NCBI GenBank assembly: GCA_937900065.1
Contig: CALCDS010000094.1
Span: 1 to 8,464 of the forward strand
From: an uncultured Clostridiaceae bacterium
GTDB taxonomy: Bacteria; Bacillota; Clostridia; Clostridiales; Oxobacteraceae
Length of the DNA: 8,464 nucleotides
Direction: 5' to 3'
Part shown: one piece after another, positions 1-6,609 of the stretch
Layout: every line of letters starts with the position of its first letter
Numbering within the stretch: the stretch's first letter is position 1
The notes under the pieces: model-generated
The model's input: only the letters and a program-made list of their open reading frames with translations
What the model was told of the DNA's origin: nothing
The model's database searches: none
Made by a program: the position numbers and the translations under genes

Positions 1-98
1 AGCATGGCGAAATCATAGAGCGGGGCGACCACGATGATTTGATGAAGCAAAGAGGGCGCTATTATGCTTTGAATACAGGTGCAATAGAATTGGATTAA
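1..98 (+). CDS. ABC exporter (fused permease/ATPase), C-terminal fragment
   Basis: Only the last 31 codons lie in the window; the gene begins to the left, and the codon frame starts at base 3. The visible peptide begins HGEIIERGDHDDLMKQRG and ends in TAA at 96-98. The pattern G-x-I-x-E-R-G-x-H-x-x-L followed by G-x-Y is the usual tail of the nucleotide-binding domain in MsbA/MdlB/BmrA-type exporters. In those proteins it follows the H-loop strand, and they couple ATP hydrolysis to export of lipids, drugs or peptides. Walker motifs and membrane segments are outside the window, so neither substrate nor partner can be named. The gene converges on the sugar-transport operon and shares its terminator, so it is unlikely to be functionally linked. 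The family call is fairly secure although the fragment is short. Confidence 0.8.
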   Translation, partial: HGEIIERGDHDDLMKQRGRYYALNTGAIELD

Positions 99-135
99 AT
101 ATTATAGGGCCTCTACCAAGAGGCCCTATAATATT
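98..135. terminator. Bidirectional intrinsic terminator, perfect 17-bp palindrome
   Basis: The left arm 98-114 and right arm 119-135 are perfect reverse complements, closed by the 4-base loop ACCA. The middle of the stem is GC-rich (GGGCCTCT) and its base is AT-rich. It lies exactly between two convergent genes: the exporter stop codon (96-98) and the permease stop codon (134-136, read on the minus strand) both overlap the foot of the stem. Downstream T tracts are modest on the plus side (ATCTTTGCC) and poor on the minus side, so termination may depend on the AU-rich stem base. One element probably ends both transcripts. Confidence 0.8.
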
Positions 136-1201
136 ATCTTTGCCTTTCTTTTCGCATTGTAAGCAGGCTTTGCAGTATGATAAAGAATGCAAGGAGAGCC
201 GCGATAATTATTTTTGACCACCAGGAAGACAGTGTGCCTTGGAAGGAAACAAAGGTTTCTATTGTTGCCTTTATCAATACTCCAAATAATGTTCCGAATA
301 CGTTGCCGACACCGCCGGTTAGCGGAGTGCCTCCTATAACGGTCGCGGCAATGGCTTCCATTTCAAATCCCTTGGCAAGCTCTACAAATGCTCCTGTTGT
401 GTTGAGGCAAAATGCAACGCCTCCTAGTGAGGCAAGAAATCCGTTTATGATATAAACCAGAAATTTTATACGTTTTACATTGAGCCCCATAAGCATTGCC
501 GATTGTTCACTGCCTCCTACCGCATATATCGAACGCCCGAATTTGGTGTACCTTAGCATGATGAAGGCAAGAACAAGAATAATCAGAGCAGCTGCTACCG
601 TGGGATATACGTATGGGTAAATCATTACACCCCTTTTGTTCAGTGAGCCGCCAAACGGCAAATACATCTTGTGCTGGGCGATTGACAAAAAGGTCTTGTT
701 GGTTATGGTAATCATCTCAAGGCTGATGACGGCGGTAAGGCCCCGCGCGAAAAACATGCCGGCAAGTGTTACAATAAATGGCTGAAGCTTCATATATGCA
801 ATAAACCAGCCCTGTATAGCACCGAATGCTATGCCGAACAGCAATACGATTGCGATGGCAGGCAGCGCGTCTATTTTGCCCTTCTCCATCATGGAGGCAA
901 GCATCATGCATGTGACGGCTACCACCGAGCCTACCGATATATCTATGCCGGCTATGATGAGCACCATTGTCATGCCTACGGAAGTGATGATAAGACCTGC
1001 ATTGCTTATGAGCAAATTTAAAAATACCTGCATGTTGCCGAAATTCTTATCTTTATATACAAAAAGTCCTGCTATGTACATGACCACGAATAATGCAACC
1101 GTAACGAATAAAAGAAAGTTGTGCCCTAGGAGTTTTTCCTTGATGAGGCTCATGACTTTTTTGTGTTCAAACCGCTGCCAGCGAAGCTCTGTATCATTCA
1201 T
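134..1201 (-). CDS. yjfF: Sugar ABC transporter permease, YjfF-like
   Basis: This 355-residue integral membrane protein belongs to the BPD_transp_2 family of ribose/galactose-type permeases. It would form half of the membrane channel of the sugar importer, paired with the YtfT-like protein just upstream. The first roughly 28 residues are charged and cytoplasmic, followed by about eight to ten hydrophobic segments. Visible family motifs are GIDISVGS (85-92), TLAGMFFARG (145-154), YAVGGS (226-231), a glycine-rich GGTPLTGGVG stretch (290-299) and FQGTLSSWW (320-328). The last of these closely resembles E. coli YjfF. Length is slightly above E. coli YjfF (about 331) because of the N-terminal extension. 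The ATG directly follows the TAA of the upstream gene and is served by AAGGGAGG at 1210-1217 with an 8-base spacer, which fixes the start. Translational coupling is likely. Substrate is inferred as galactofuranose or another sugar; the permease alone does not decide it. Confidence 0.9.
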   Translation of the reverse strand: MNDTELRWQRFEHKKVMSLIKEKLLGHNFLLFVTVALFVVMYIAGLFVYKDKNFGNMQVFLNLLISNAGLIITSVGMTMVLIIAGIDISVGSVVAVTCMMLASMMEKGKIDALPAIAIVLLFGIAFGAIQGWFIAYMKLQPFIVTLAGMFFARGLTAVISLEMITITNKTFLSIAQHKMYLPFGGSLNKRGVMIYPYVYPTVAAALIILVLAFIMLRYTKFGRSIYAVGGSEQSAMLMGLNVKRIKFLVYIINGFLASLGGVAFCLNTTGAFVELAKGFEMEAIAATVIGGTPLTGGVGNVFGTLFGVLIKATIETFVSFQGTLSSWWSKIIIAALLAFFIILQSLLTMRKERQR

Positions 1202-2254
1202 TTAGTTTGCCTCCCTTGCCGAGCGTCCGGAAGAAATCCCGGACTTTATCATATAATACCATCTTTTGGGTTCAGGCGACTGCAGTGCTACGATGATTAT
1301 CACAACTATCGCCTTGTAGAGTGGGAGCTGATCGGCAGACACATGCATTGCGTAGAGCGTCGTTGTAAGCGCCTGTATGGTAATTGCTCCAATTACACTG
1401 CCAAACAGTGAGAATTTGCCACCTGAAAGGCTGTTCCCGCCTATAGCTACAGCAAGTATGGCGTCGAGTTCTACATTCAGTCCTACGTTGTTGGCATCGA
1501 TTGACGCAGTACGCGATACCGATATAAGACCGGCTCCTGCGGCGCACACGCTGCAAAATACATAGGTGAAAAACGTGATCATTTTTGAATTAAGTCCTAC
1601 GAGATGGCTTGCTTTTGGATTGATTCCAACGGATTGAATAAACATGTTAAGTGAAGTATATTTAAGTGTCAACCATGTGATTAAAATTACGAATGTCGCT
1701 ACGAAGCAGGGTGTTGGAATAGGAACATTAGGCAGGAAGGAACCGAGATATTGAAATTGGACGGGTTTAACATATAGTATGAAGCTTCCTGTGATAAGCT
1801 GGGCTATGCCCCTGCCTGCCGTGAAAAGAATAAGCGTAGCGACCATCGGCTGAACGCGCATGTAGGAAACGAGGAAACCATTGAAGGCACCGCATACCAT
1901 ACCAGCAATAAGCGGAAGCAGCAGGCTGATGATGTATGGCATCCGATAGCTTTCGCCGGTGCCGAGCACGGCTACGCATACAGCTCCTGCAAGTGCGCTG
2001 ACAGCTCCTACCGATATGTCAGTTCCTCCTGAAGATGCCACCACTAGCGTCATTCCAACGGCCATGATTATAAGCCCGCTGGAGCGGTTTATTATGTCTA
2101 TGATAAAGCCGTATAGCACGCCGTTTTGTATCGTGATTTTAAAGAAAGATGGTGTTTGAATAAGGTTTACGATAAGAACTAAAAGCAAGCAAACTAGTGG
2201 CAGAAACAGAGGATGATTTATAATATGTTTTGATTTTATATTTGACTTTTTCAT
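1202..2254 (-). CDS. ytfT: Sugar ABC transporter permease, YtfT-like
   Basis: A 350-residue BPD_transp_2 permease with a short basic N-terminus and multiple hydrophobic helices (for example 16-33, 61-73, 108-130, 183-197 and 313-325). Motifs close to E. coli YtfT are the IDIINR segment (52-57), AVGMTLVVAS (65-74), GGTDISVGA (76-84), QPMVATLI (135-142), GRGIAQLIT (147-155), and DANN followed by ELDAILAV (253-269). It likely forms the heteromeric membrane channel with the YjfF-like protein. The ATG shares an ATGA overlap with the stop codon of the ATPase gene, and GGAGG at 2264-2268 sits 9 bases upstream, so start choice and translational coupling are well supported. One small oddity is threonine in GGTDISVGA, where E. 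coli YtfT has isoleucine. Transported sugar is not determined by sequence. Confidence 0.92.
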   Translation of the reverse strand: MKKSNIKSKHIINHPLFLPLVCLLLVLIVNLIQTPSFFKITIQNGVLYGFIIDIINRSSGLIIMAVGMTLVVASSGGTDISVGAVSALAGAVCVAVLGTGESYRMPYIISLLLPLIAGMVCGAFNGFLVSYMRVQPMVATLILFTAGRGIAQLITGSFILYVKPVQFQYLGSFLPNVPIPTPCFVATFVILITWLTLKYTSLNMFIQSVGINPKASHLVGLNSKMITFFTYVFCSVCAAGAGLISVSRTASIDANNVGLNVELDAILAVAIGGNSLSGGKFSLFGSVIGAITIQALTTTLYAMHVSADQLPLYKAIVVIIIVALQSPEPKRWYYMIKSGISSGRSAREAN

Positions 2255-3768
2255 GATGCGTTTCCTCCGGCTATGGCTTTCATTATGTTTTCCTGGGTTA
2301 TCTCATTATTCGAAAGTTCCCCGACTTTTGAGGAGTCGCGCATTACAACCATACGGTTGCAGGTACGCAGCATTTCTTCGATTTCAGAGGATATGAATAT
2401 CACCGCTTTTCCCTCCTTTGCGAGGTTTACTATAAGGCGCTGGATTTCATTTTTTGTGCCTATGTCTATGCCGCGCGTAGGTTCATCCAATATAAGAAAA
2501 TCAGGATTGGTAAGCAGCCAGCGCGCGAGTACGACTTTTTGTTGATTGCCTCCGCTAAGCCGCTTTACAGGTGCTTCACGGTCAGATGCTTTGATTTTGA
2601 GAATATCCATATAGCGGTCGGTAAATTCCTCTTGTTCCTTTTTCCCAAGCAGCCGGAAAATACCCTTTCTAGCTTGCAGTGCAAGCACTATATTTTCCCG
2701 TACCGAAAGGTCGCCTATGACGCCTTCTTCTTTGCGGTTTTCAGGCAAAAACGCTATGCCTGATCGTACCGCATCAAGCGGGGCGCGGATATCGAGCTTT
2801 TTATCGTTCATCTTAAGCTCGCCTGTATCCGGTTTATCGGCGCCATATATAACCCGCGCAAGCTCACTGCGTCCGGAGCCAAGCAACCCTGAAATGCCTA
2901 TGACATCGCCCTTGGATACGTTAAGGTCGAATGGCTTTACTTTACCTGTGCAGCCGAGTCCCCTTGCTTCTATTACAGTTGCAGCATTATCCTCTTCTGT
3001 GCCTGCCTCATGACGCTTGATTTCAGCAAGCCCTTCAAAGTCCTTGCCCATCATCCGGGCTACAAGTTGAACTCGGGGAAGATTACCGACTTCATACTCT
3101 CCAACAAGCTCGCCGTTTCTGAGCACGGTTATACGGTCGCATATTTTATAGACCTGTTCTATAAAATGAGTTACGAATATGATTCCTAAGCCGCACTCTT
3201 TCAGCTTTCTCATGATTGAAAAAAGCTTCTCAACTTCCGAATCATCGAGGCTTGAGGTTGGTTCATCCAGGATGAGTACTCGTGAGGATATATCAACCGC
3301 CCTTGCAATTGCAACCATTTGCTGAATAGCCAGTGAATAATTGTCGAGGGTCGATGTGACGTCAATGTTGATATCCAGGGCCTCAAAAGCTTCTTTTGCT
3401 TTCTTGTACATGGTTTTCCAATCAATGGCGCCGTGTTTTTGCGGCTGTCTTCCAAGAAAAAGATTTTCAGCGACAGAAAGGTTGGGACACAGATTGATTT
3501 CCTGATATACTGTGCTTATGCCGTTTAACTGTGCTTCCTGAGGAGAACGGTTGATTATGGGTTTACCGGCGATTCTTATTTCTCCCGATTCAAATTCTTC
3601 GGCTCCTGTAAGCACTTTTATCAATGTGGATTTTCCGGCACCATTTTCGCCCATCAGAGCATGGATTTCTCCGGCTCTAAGGGTAAAATCAACATTAGAG
3701 AGTGCTTTTACTCCAAGGAAACTCTTGCTTATATGGTGCATCGTAAGGATTTCGCCACCAATTTTCAT
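2251..3768 (-). CDS. ytfR: Sugar ABC importer ATPase with two nucleotide-binding domains, YtfR-like
   Basis: This 505-residue cytoplasmic protein powers the sugar importer and has two ABC domains in one chain, the usual layout and length for the RbsA/MglA/YtfR family. Domain 1 has Walker A GENGAGKST (40-48), Q-loop Q89, a degenerate signature YSLAIQQ (144-150), Walker B LILDEPTSSLD (165-175) and H-loop His201. Domain 2 has a degenerate Walker A GLLGSGRSE (294-302), the insert LPENRKEEG (341-349), a canonical signature LSGGNQQ (404-410), Walker B LILDEPTRGID (425-435) and serine in place of the H-loop histidine (ISSE, 459-462). The mix of one weak and one strong site in each role is normal for the family, not decay. 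The start is preceded by GAAGGGA at 3779-3785; an internal ATG at codon 10 is possible but less well served. Its end overlaps the YtfT-like gene by 4 bases. The gene lies just after a strong hairpin. Confidence 0.93.
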   Translation of the reverse strand: MKIGGEILTMHHISKSFLGVKALSNVDFTLRAGEIHALMGENGAGKSTLIKVLTGAEEFESGEIRIAGKPIINRSPQEAQLNGISTVYQEINLCPNLSVAENLFLGRQPQKHGAIDWKTMYKKAKEAFEALDINIDVTSTLDNYSLAIQQMVAIARAVDISSRVLILDEPTSSLDDSEVEKLFSIMRKLKECGLGIIFVTHFIEQVYKICDRITVLRNGELVGEYEVGNLPRVQLVARMMGKDFEGLAEIKRHEAGTEEDNAATVIEARGLGCTGKVKPFDLNVSKGDVIGISGLLGSGRSELARVIYGADKPDTGELKMNDKKLDIRAPLDAVRSGIAFLPENRKEEGVIGDLSVRENIVLALQARKGIFRLLGKKEQEEFTDRYMDILKIKASDREAPVKRLSGGNQQKVVLARWLLTNPDFLILDEPTRGIDIGTKNEIQRLIVNLAKEGKAVIFISSEIEEMLRTCNRMVVMRDSSKVGELSNNEITQENIMKAIAGGNAS

Positions 3769-3787
3769 AAAGGATCCATCCCTTCAA

Positions 3788-3831
3788 AAGAATCCGCCGA
3801 AGAACCCTGTATGGTTCTTCGGCGGATTCTT
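3788..3831 (-). terminator. Intra-operon hairpin between binding-protein and ATPase genes
   Basis: Arms 3788-3806 and 3813-3831 are perfect 19-bp reverse complements around a 6-base loop, with a GC-rich core (CCGCCGAAG). On the minus strand the stem is followed by a short T-rich run (TTCTTTTG) and, two bases past the stem, by the ribosome-binding site of the ATPase gene. Position and form suit a leaky terminator and/or a 3' RNA-stabilising stem-loop, as is well known between binding-protein and membrane-component genes in ABC import operons such as malE-malF. Expected effect: more binding protein than ATPase and permeases. The hairpin is certain from sequence; its activity is inferred. Confidence 0.8.
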
Positions 3832-3866
3832 CATCAATTAAGATTATTCACTTTAATGTTTGTATA

Positions 3867-4895
3867 TCAATATGCGCGTTTTCCAATGATGCTGGCAGCA
3901 TCTTTGGCATAGAATACATCTTCGTCGACATATGCAATCTTGTCAACACTCTCTCCGGCCTCAAGAGCTTTGATCAGTTTTTCAACGCGGGGGCCGTGGA
4001 GGGGATTGCATTCAACGTCCACATCAATGTCGCCTGCAATCATAGCTTCAAAAGCGGCATGTACGGCATCAAATGAAACAATGGTTATGTCGCCTTTAGG
4101 CCCGCAAGTCTTACCTGCCGCTTTAATAGCTTTAACTGCGCCAAATGACATGTTGTCGTTTTCGGAAATTACAACATCTATGTCCGGGTATGATTTAAGG
4201 AAGGACTCCATAACTTCCTGGCCCTTTTCCTGCGTGAAGTCTCCAGACTGTTTATCAAGCATTTTCCAATTCTTATGAGCTGCCATCTTTTCGGCAAAAC
4301 CATCTGTACGTCCTATCTGAGCTGAAGAACCCATGGTGCCTTGAAGAGTGACGATGTTAATCTCCTGGGTGTCAGGAATCCCTTTTGACTTGAGGACATT
4401 CTCAAGCGCGGTAACGGCATCGTAACCTTCCTGCTTGAAGTTGGAGCCTACCCATGCGGTAAAGAGGCTGTTGTCATTTGTTTGAATCATGCGGTCAACG
4501 ATTATGACGGGAATCCCTGCAGCCTTGGCTTCGCCTAAGACCGTATCCCAACCGGCTTCGGTATTGGGGGCAAGGACTATGTAGTCGACATCTTTCTGGA
4601 TAAAGTCTCGGATAGCGGTAATCTGCTTATCTGTTTTTTGCTGGGCATCGACCATCTCGAACTTATAACCCTTTGCCTCAGTAAAGGTTTCCTGCATTGA
4701 TTTAGTGTTAGCCATACGCCAGTCGGATTCTGCACCCACTTGAACAAAACCGACATAGATGGATTTGCTTTTTTCGTCTGTTCCGGTATCTGAGGAATCG
4801 TTGGAAACAGGTGCTTTATTGTTTCCACATCCTGCAAGTGACATGAACATCATGATGGCTAGTATAACAGCAGCAGTCTTTTTAAAAATCCTCAT
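3867..4895 (-). CDS. ytfQ: Sugar-binding lipoprotein of ABC importer, YtfQ-like
   Basis: A 342-residue extracytoplasmic binding protein that captures sugar and delivers it to the permease pair. The N-terminus is a lipoprotein signal: basic MRIFKK, a hydrophobic core, then lipobox LAGC with Cys23 for lipidation, followed by a Ser/Asn/Asp-rich linker to about residue 44. The remainder is a periplasmic-binding-protein type I fold (Peripla_BP_4). Signatures shared with E. coli YtfQ are VGAESDWR (53-60), DAQQK (83-87), DR (134-135), LQGTMGSS (184-191), SGDFT then EVMESF (217-232) and ENDNM (245-249). The reading frame extends 21 codons further upstream, but the ATG at 4895 is chosen because it begins the signal peptide and has GGGAG at 4906-4910. 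E. coli YtfQ binds galactofuranose. Relatives bind fructose or arabinose, so the ligand is a family inference. Confidence 0.92.
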   Translation of the reverse strand: MRIFKKTAAVILAIMMFMSLAGCGNNKAPVSNDSSDTGTDEKSKSIYVGFVQVGAESDWRMANTKSMQETFTEAKGYKFEMVDAQQKTDKQITAIRDFIQKDVDYIVLAPNTEAGWDTVLGEAKAAGIPVIIVDRMIQTNDNSLFTAWVGSNFKQEGYDAVTALENVLKSKGIPDTQEINIVTLQGTMGSSAQIGRTDGFAEKMAAHKNWKMLDKQSGDFTQEKGQEVMESFLKSYPDIDVVISENDNMSFGAVKAIKAAGKTCGPKGDITIVSFDAVHAAFEAMIAGDIDVDVECNPLHGPRVEKLIKALEAGESVDKIAYVDEDVFYAKDAASIIGKRAY

Positions 4896-4905
4896 CTCAT
4901 TCCAT

Positions 4906-4910
4906 CTCCC
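4906..4910 (-). promoter_or_regulatory. Ribosome-binding site that sets the binding-protein start
   Basis: GGGAG on the minus strand lies 10 bases before the ATG at 4895. The longer reading frame (from 4958) would put 21 non-hydrophobic residues ahead of the lipoprotein signal and would bury this site inside the coding region, so the shorter start is preferred. Confidence 0.7.
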
Positions 4911-4912
4911 AT

Positions 4913-5048
4913 TTGAATATTTGTGAAAGCCAGCTATGTTCTGTGGCTTACAACCCAATTGTATAAATATTCCTGGGTCACTTCAATGAAGTATCTTTTG
5001 CACTTTTTTGAATATTTTATCAATTTACTATTTTAAGGTTGAATATTT
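4913..5048 (-). repeat. Three direct copies of AAATATTCAA upstream of the binding-protein gene
   Basis: On the minus strand the 10-mer AAATATTCAA occurs exactly at 5048-5039, 5017-5008 and 4922-4913, all in the same orientation. A partial inverted copy (AAATATTCC on the plus strand) starts at 4965. Start-to-start spacings are 31 and 95 bases, near 3 and 9 turns of DNA, so the copies would face the same side of the helix. I saw no exact copy elsewhere in the window by eye. Direct AT-rich repeats near a promoter could be sites for the AraC-type regulator encoded upstream. The AT-rich setting makes chance possible. Confidence 0.45.
4960..4986 (-). promoter_or_regulatory. Candidate promoter for the transport genes
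   Basis: On the minus strand a -35-like TTGAAG (4986-4981) is followed after 15 bases by a -10-like TATACA (4965-4960). The short spacer and imperfect -35 suggest a weak promoter needing an activator, which fits control by the YesN-like protein. The -10 lies between inverted ACCCA/TGGGT arms (4974-4978 and 4953-4957). The 173-base gap between kinase and binding-protein genes is far longer than the other gaps in this cluster, which supports an internal promoter. The boxes themselves are low-confidence. Confidence 0.35.
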
Positions 5049-5068
5049 TTGGATTCAGTATGAATAAT

Positions 5069-6547
5069 TTATGATCTGGATTTTTTAAAAGGAATTTTGA
5101 CTTTTACACATGTGCCTTTGCCATATTCACTTTCTATTGAAATTCCATAGTGTCCGCCGAATTTAAGTTTGATGCGTTCATTTACATTATAAAGACCGTA
5201 GGAGTCATGTTTTGGATAAATATTTGTGCTGCCGGCCGGTTTGTCAAGCAGTGCGATCACCTGATTGAGCCTTTCGCGATTCATGCCTATGCCGTTGTCA
5301 GCCACTGAAATAATGATATCATCGCCTGCATTTGCCGCGTTTAAGGTAATCTTACCCTTGCCTCTTCGATTTTTGATCCCATGGTAGAGTGCATTTTCAA
5401 CAAGGGGCTGTAGAGTGATTTTGGGTATGATGGCCTCCATGAGTGAGTCCGGAAAATCGATATCGTATTCAAGTATATCCTGGTACCTCACCTGCTGAAT
5501 TTGCAGGTAACTGTGCACATGGCGTTCCTCTTCTCGCAAAGTGACCATCCCGTCGCCGTGGTTAAGCGAAGTGCGAAAAAAGTTTGAAAGGGATTTTACC
5601 ATCTTAACTACCTGGTCCTGTTTGCCGGATTCTGCAAGCCAGATTATTGTATCCAGTGTATTATAAAGAAAGTGTGGATTGATTTGGGATTGCAACAGTT
5701 CAAGCTCAGCTTCGCGCAAATTTGTCTCATCGGTTTTGACGGCTGCCAATAGGCTGTCGATCTTTTCGATCATGCTGTTTAGCGAATCGCTTAACTTTCT
5801 CACCTCAATACCGCTTGTAACTTTGGCACACACTGTCAAATCCCCCTTTGCTACTTCATTGGTTACATCAATCAGATGATGAATGGGCTTGACAATGCTG
5901 TTTGGAATTGCAAATGACAAAAAAAGCGCTGCAGATGCCAGTGCAACGAATCCGACAAAGCTGAACATGGTTATATTGTTAAGGCTTGCTGACAATTTTG
6001 AACGCACCTGTTCCATGCTCTTTGTTTCATAATAGGTATATTCCAGTACATTGGATTGAATCAGCGCCGTAACGAGCTGCACATCATTTTCCCATATATT
6101 GATATTGTCGTCGTAATGGCCACTTATTATCTTGTTATTTTCAATCCTCTTCACATATTTCTCAAGGTTGCCCAAAAGTTTCATGATGCTTTCGGCACGG
6201 CGCCTGTTATCCTTAAGGCTCGCATTTTTAATAAGATCGGATACAATGTCCCGGCCGGATTCAATGCTGGCATACGGATTTTCTTCCTGAAATGTAGAAT
6301 GTCCTGCTATTAGTAGGTATATCTTATAATCGAAATCTTTTTTAAAATTAATACTGAAACGCCCGGCTTCGGAAGCATTTGCAATAATCCTGTCATATTG
6401 CTGATTGTAATCGTATATGATAAAAAACGAAAACATAAATAAAATGAACAGAGGTACAATAATAAGCAAGAGCAAAAGCTGTATTTTTCGGTTAAGCTTT
6501 AGATTGGCGAGGGCATTTCTAAATTTATGCATTATCCTGCTTTTCAT
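5069..6547 (-). CDS. Sensor histidine kinase, YesM-like
   Basis: A 492-residue membrane kinase that likely phosphorylates the regulator encoded just upstream. After a basic N-terminus come a transmembrane helix (about 24-45), an extracytoplasmic region of about 145 residues with a helical look, a second transmembrane helix (about 193-214) and a HAMP linker (about 216-268). The kinase core of the His_kinase/HATPase_c class follows, with QINPHFLYNTLD carrying phospho-acceptor His292, an N-box PLVENALYHG (about 381-390, Asn385), a G1 box DNGIGM (417-422) and a G2 box YGLYNVNERIKL (450-461). The input region is short for a YesM-type protein and I see no clear dCache pattern. It may sense sugar directly or through a binding protein. 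The frame opens at 6562, but a strong GGAGGG at 6555-6560 overlaps that ATG and points to the ATG at 6547. A gap of 62 bases separates it from the regulator gene, with no terminator seen. Confidence 0.92.
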   Translation of the reverse strand: MKSRIMHKFRNALANLKLNRKIQLLLLLIIVPLFILFMFSFFIIYDYNQQYDRIIANASEAGRFSINFKKDFDYKIYLLIAGHSTFQEENPYASIESGRDIVSDLIKNASLKDNRRRAESIMKLLGNLEKYVKRIENNKIISGHYDDNINIWENDVQLVTALIQSNVLEYTYYETKSMEQVRSKLSASLNNITMFSFVGFVALASAALFLSFAIPNSIVKPIHHLIDVTNEVAKGDLTVCAKVTSGIEVRKLSDSLNSMIEKIDSLLAAVKTDETNLREAELELLQSQINPHFLYNTLDTIIWLAESGKQDQVVKMVKSLSNFFRTSLNHGDGMVTLREEERHVHSYLQIQQVRYQDILEYDIDFPDSLMEAIIPKITLQPLVENALYHGIKNRRGKGKITLNAANAGDDIIISVADNGIGMNRERLNQVIALLDKPAGSTNIYPKHDSYGLYNVNERIKLKFGGHYGISIESEYGKGTCVKVKIPFKKSRS

Positions 6548-6554
6548 TGTTATT

Positions 6555-6560
6555 CCCTCC
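6555..6560 (-). promoter_or_regulatory. Ribosome-binding site that sets the kinase start
   Basis: GGAGGG on the minus strand lies 7 bases before the ATG at 6547. Its first G is the last base of an upstream in-frame ATG (6562-6560), so that earlier ATG cannot use this site and is probably not the true start. Using 6547 removes five residues (MEGIT). Confidence 0.8.
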
Positions 6561-6609
6561 ATAATGTGATCATACTTTAATAGTGCCTAATAATTATAAA
6601 AAACAATTA

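Noticed and set aside
144..150. Weak signature and altered Walker A/H-loop in the two ATPase domains, considered as damage (coordinates here are residues 144-150 of the ATPase at 2251-3768)
   Set aside because: The same pattern of one degenerate motif per site is normal for RbsA/MglA/YtfR-type ATPases.
831..1205. 124-codon plus-strand open frame opposite the YjfF-like gene
   Set aside because: It lies fully antisense to a clearly recognised permease, has no family motifs, and its composition mirrors the hydrophobic helices on the other strand.
3940..4278. 112-codon plus-strand open frame opposite the binding-protein gene
   Set aside because: It is antisense to a strongly supported gene, shows no recognisable domain, and is best explained as a shadow frame.
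4927..4949. Inverted AAGCCA/TGGCTT arms in the binding-protein leader, considered as a riboswitch or attenuator
   Set aside because: The stem is only 6 bp with an 11-base loop, no T tract follows, and no known riboswitch core was recognised.
6548..6609. AT-rich gap between regulator and kinase, considered as a terminator
   Set aside because: Only a very short AT-only inverted repeat is present, with no GC stem, so read-through from regulator to kinase is expected.
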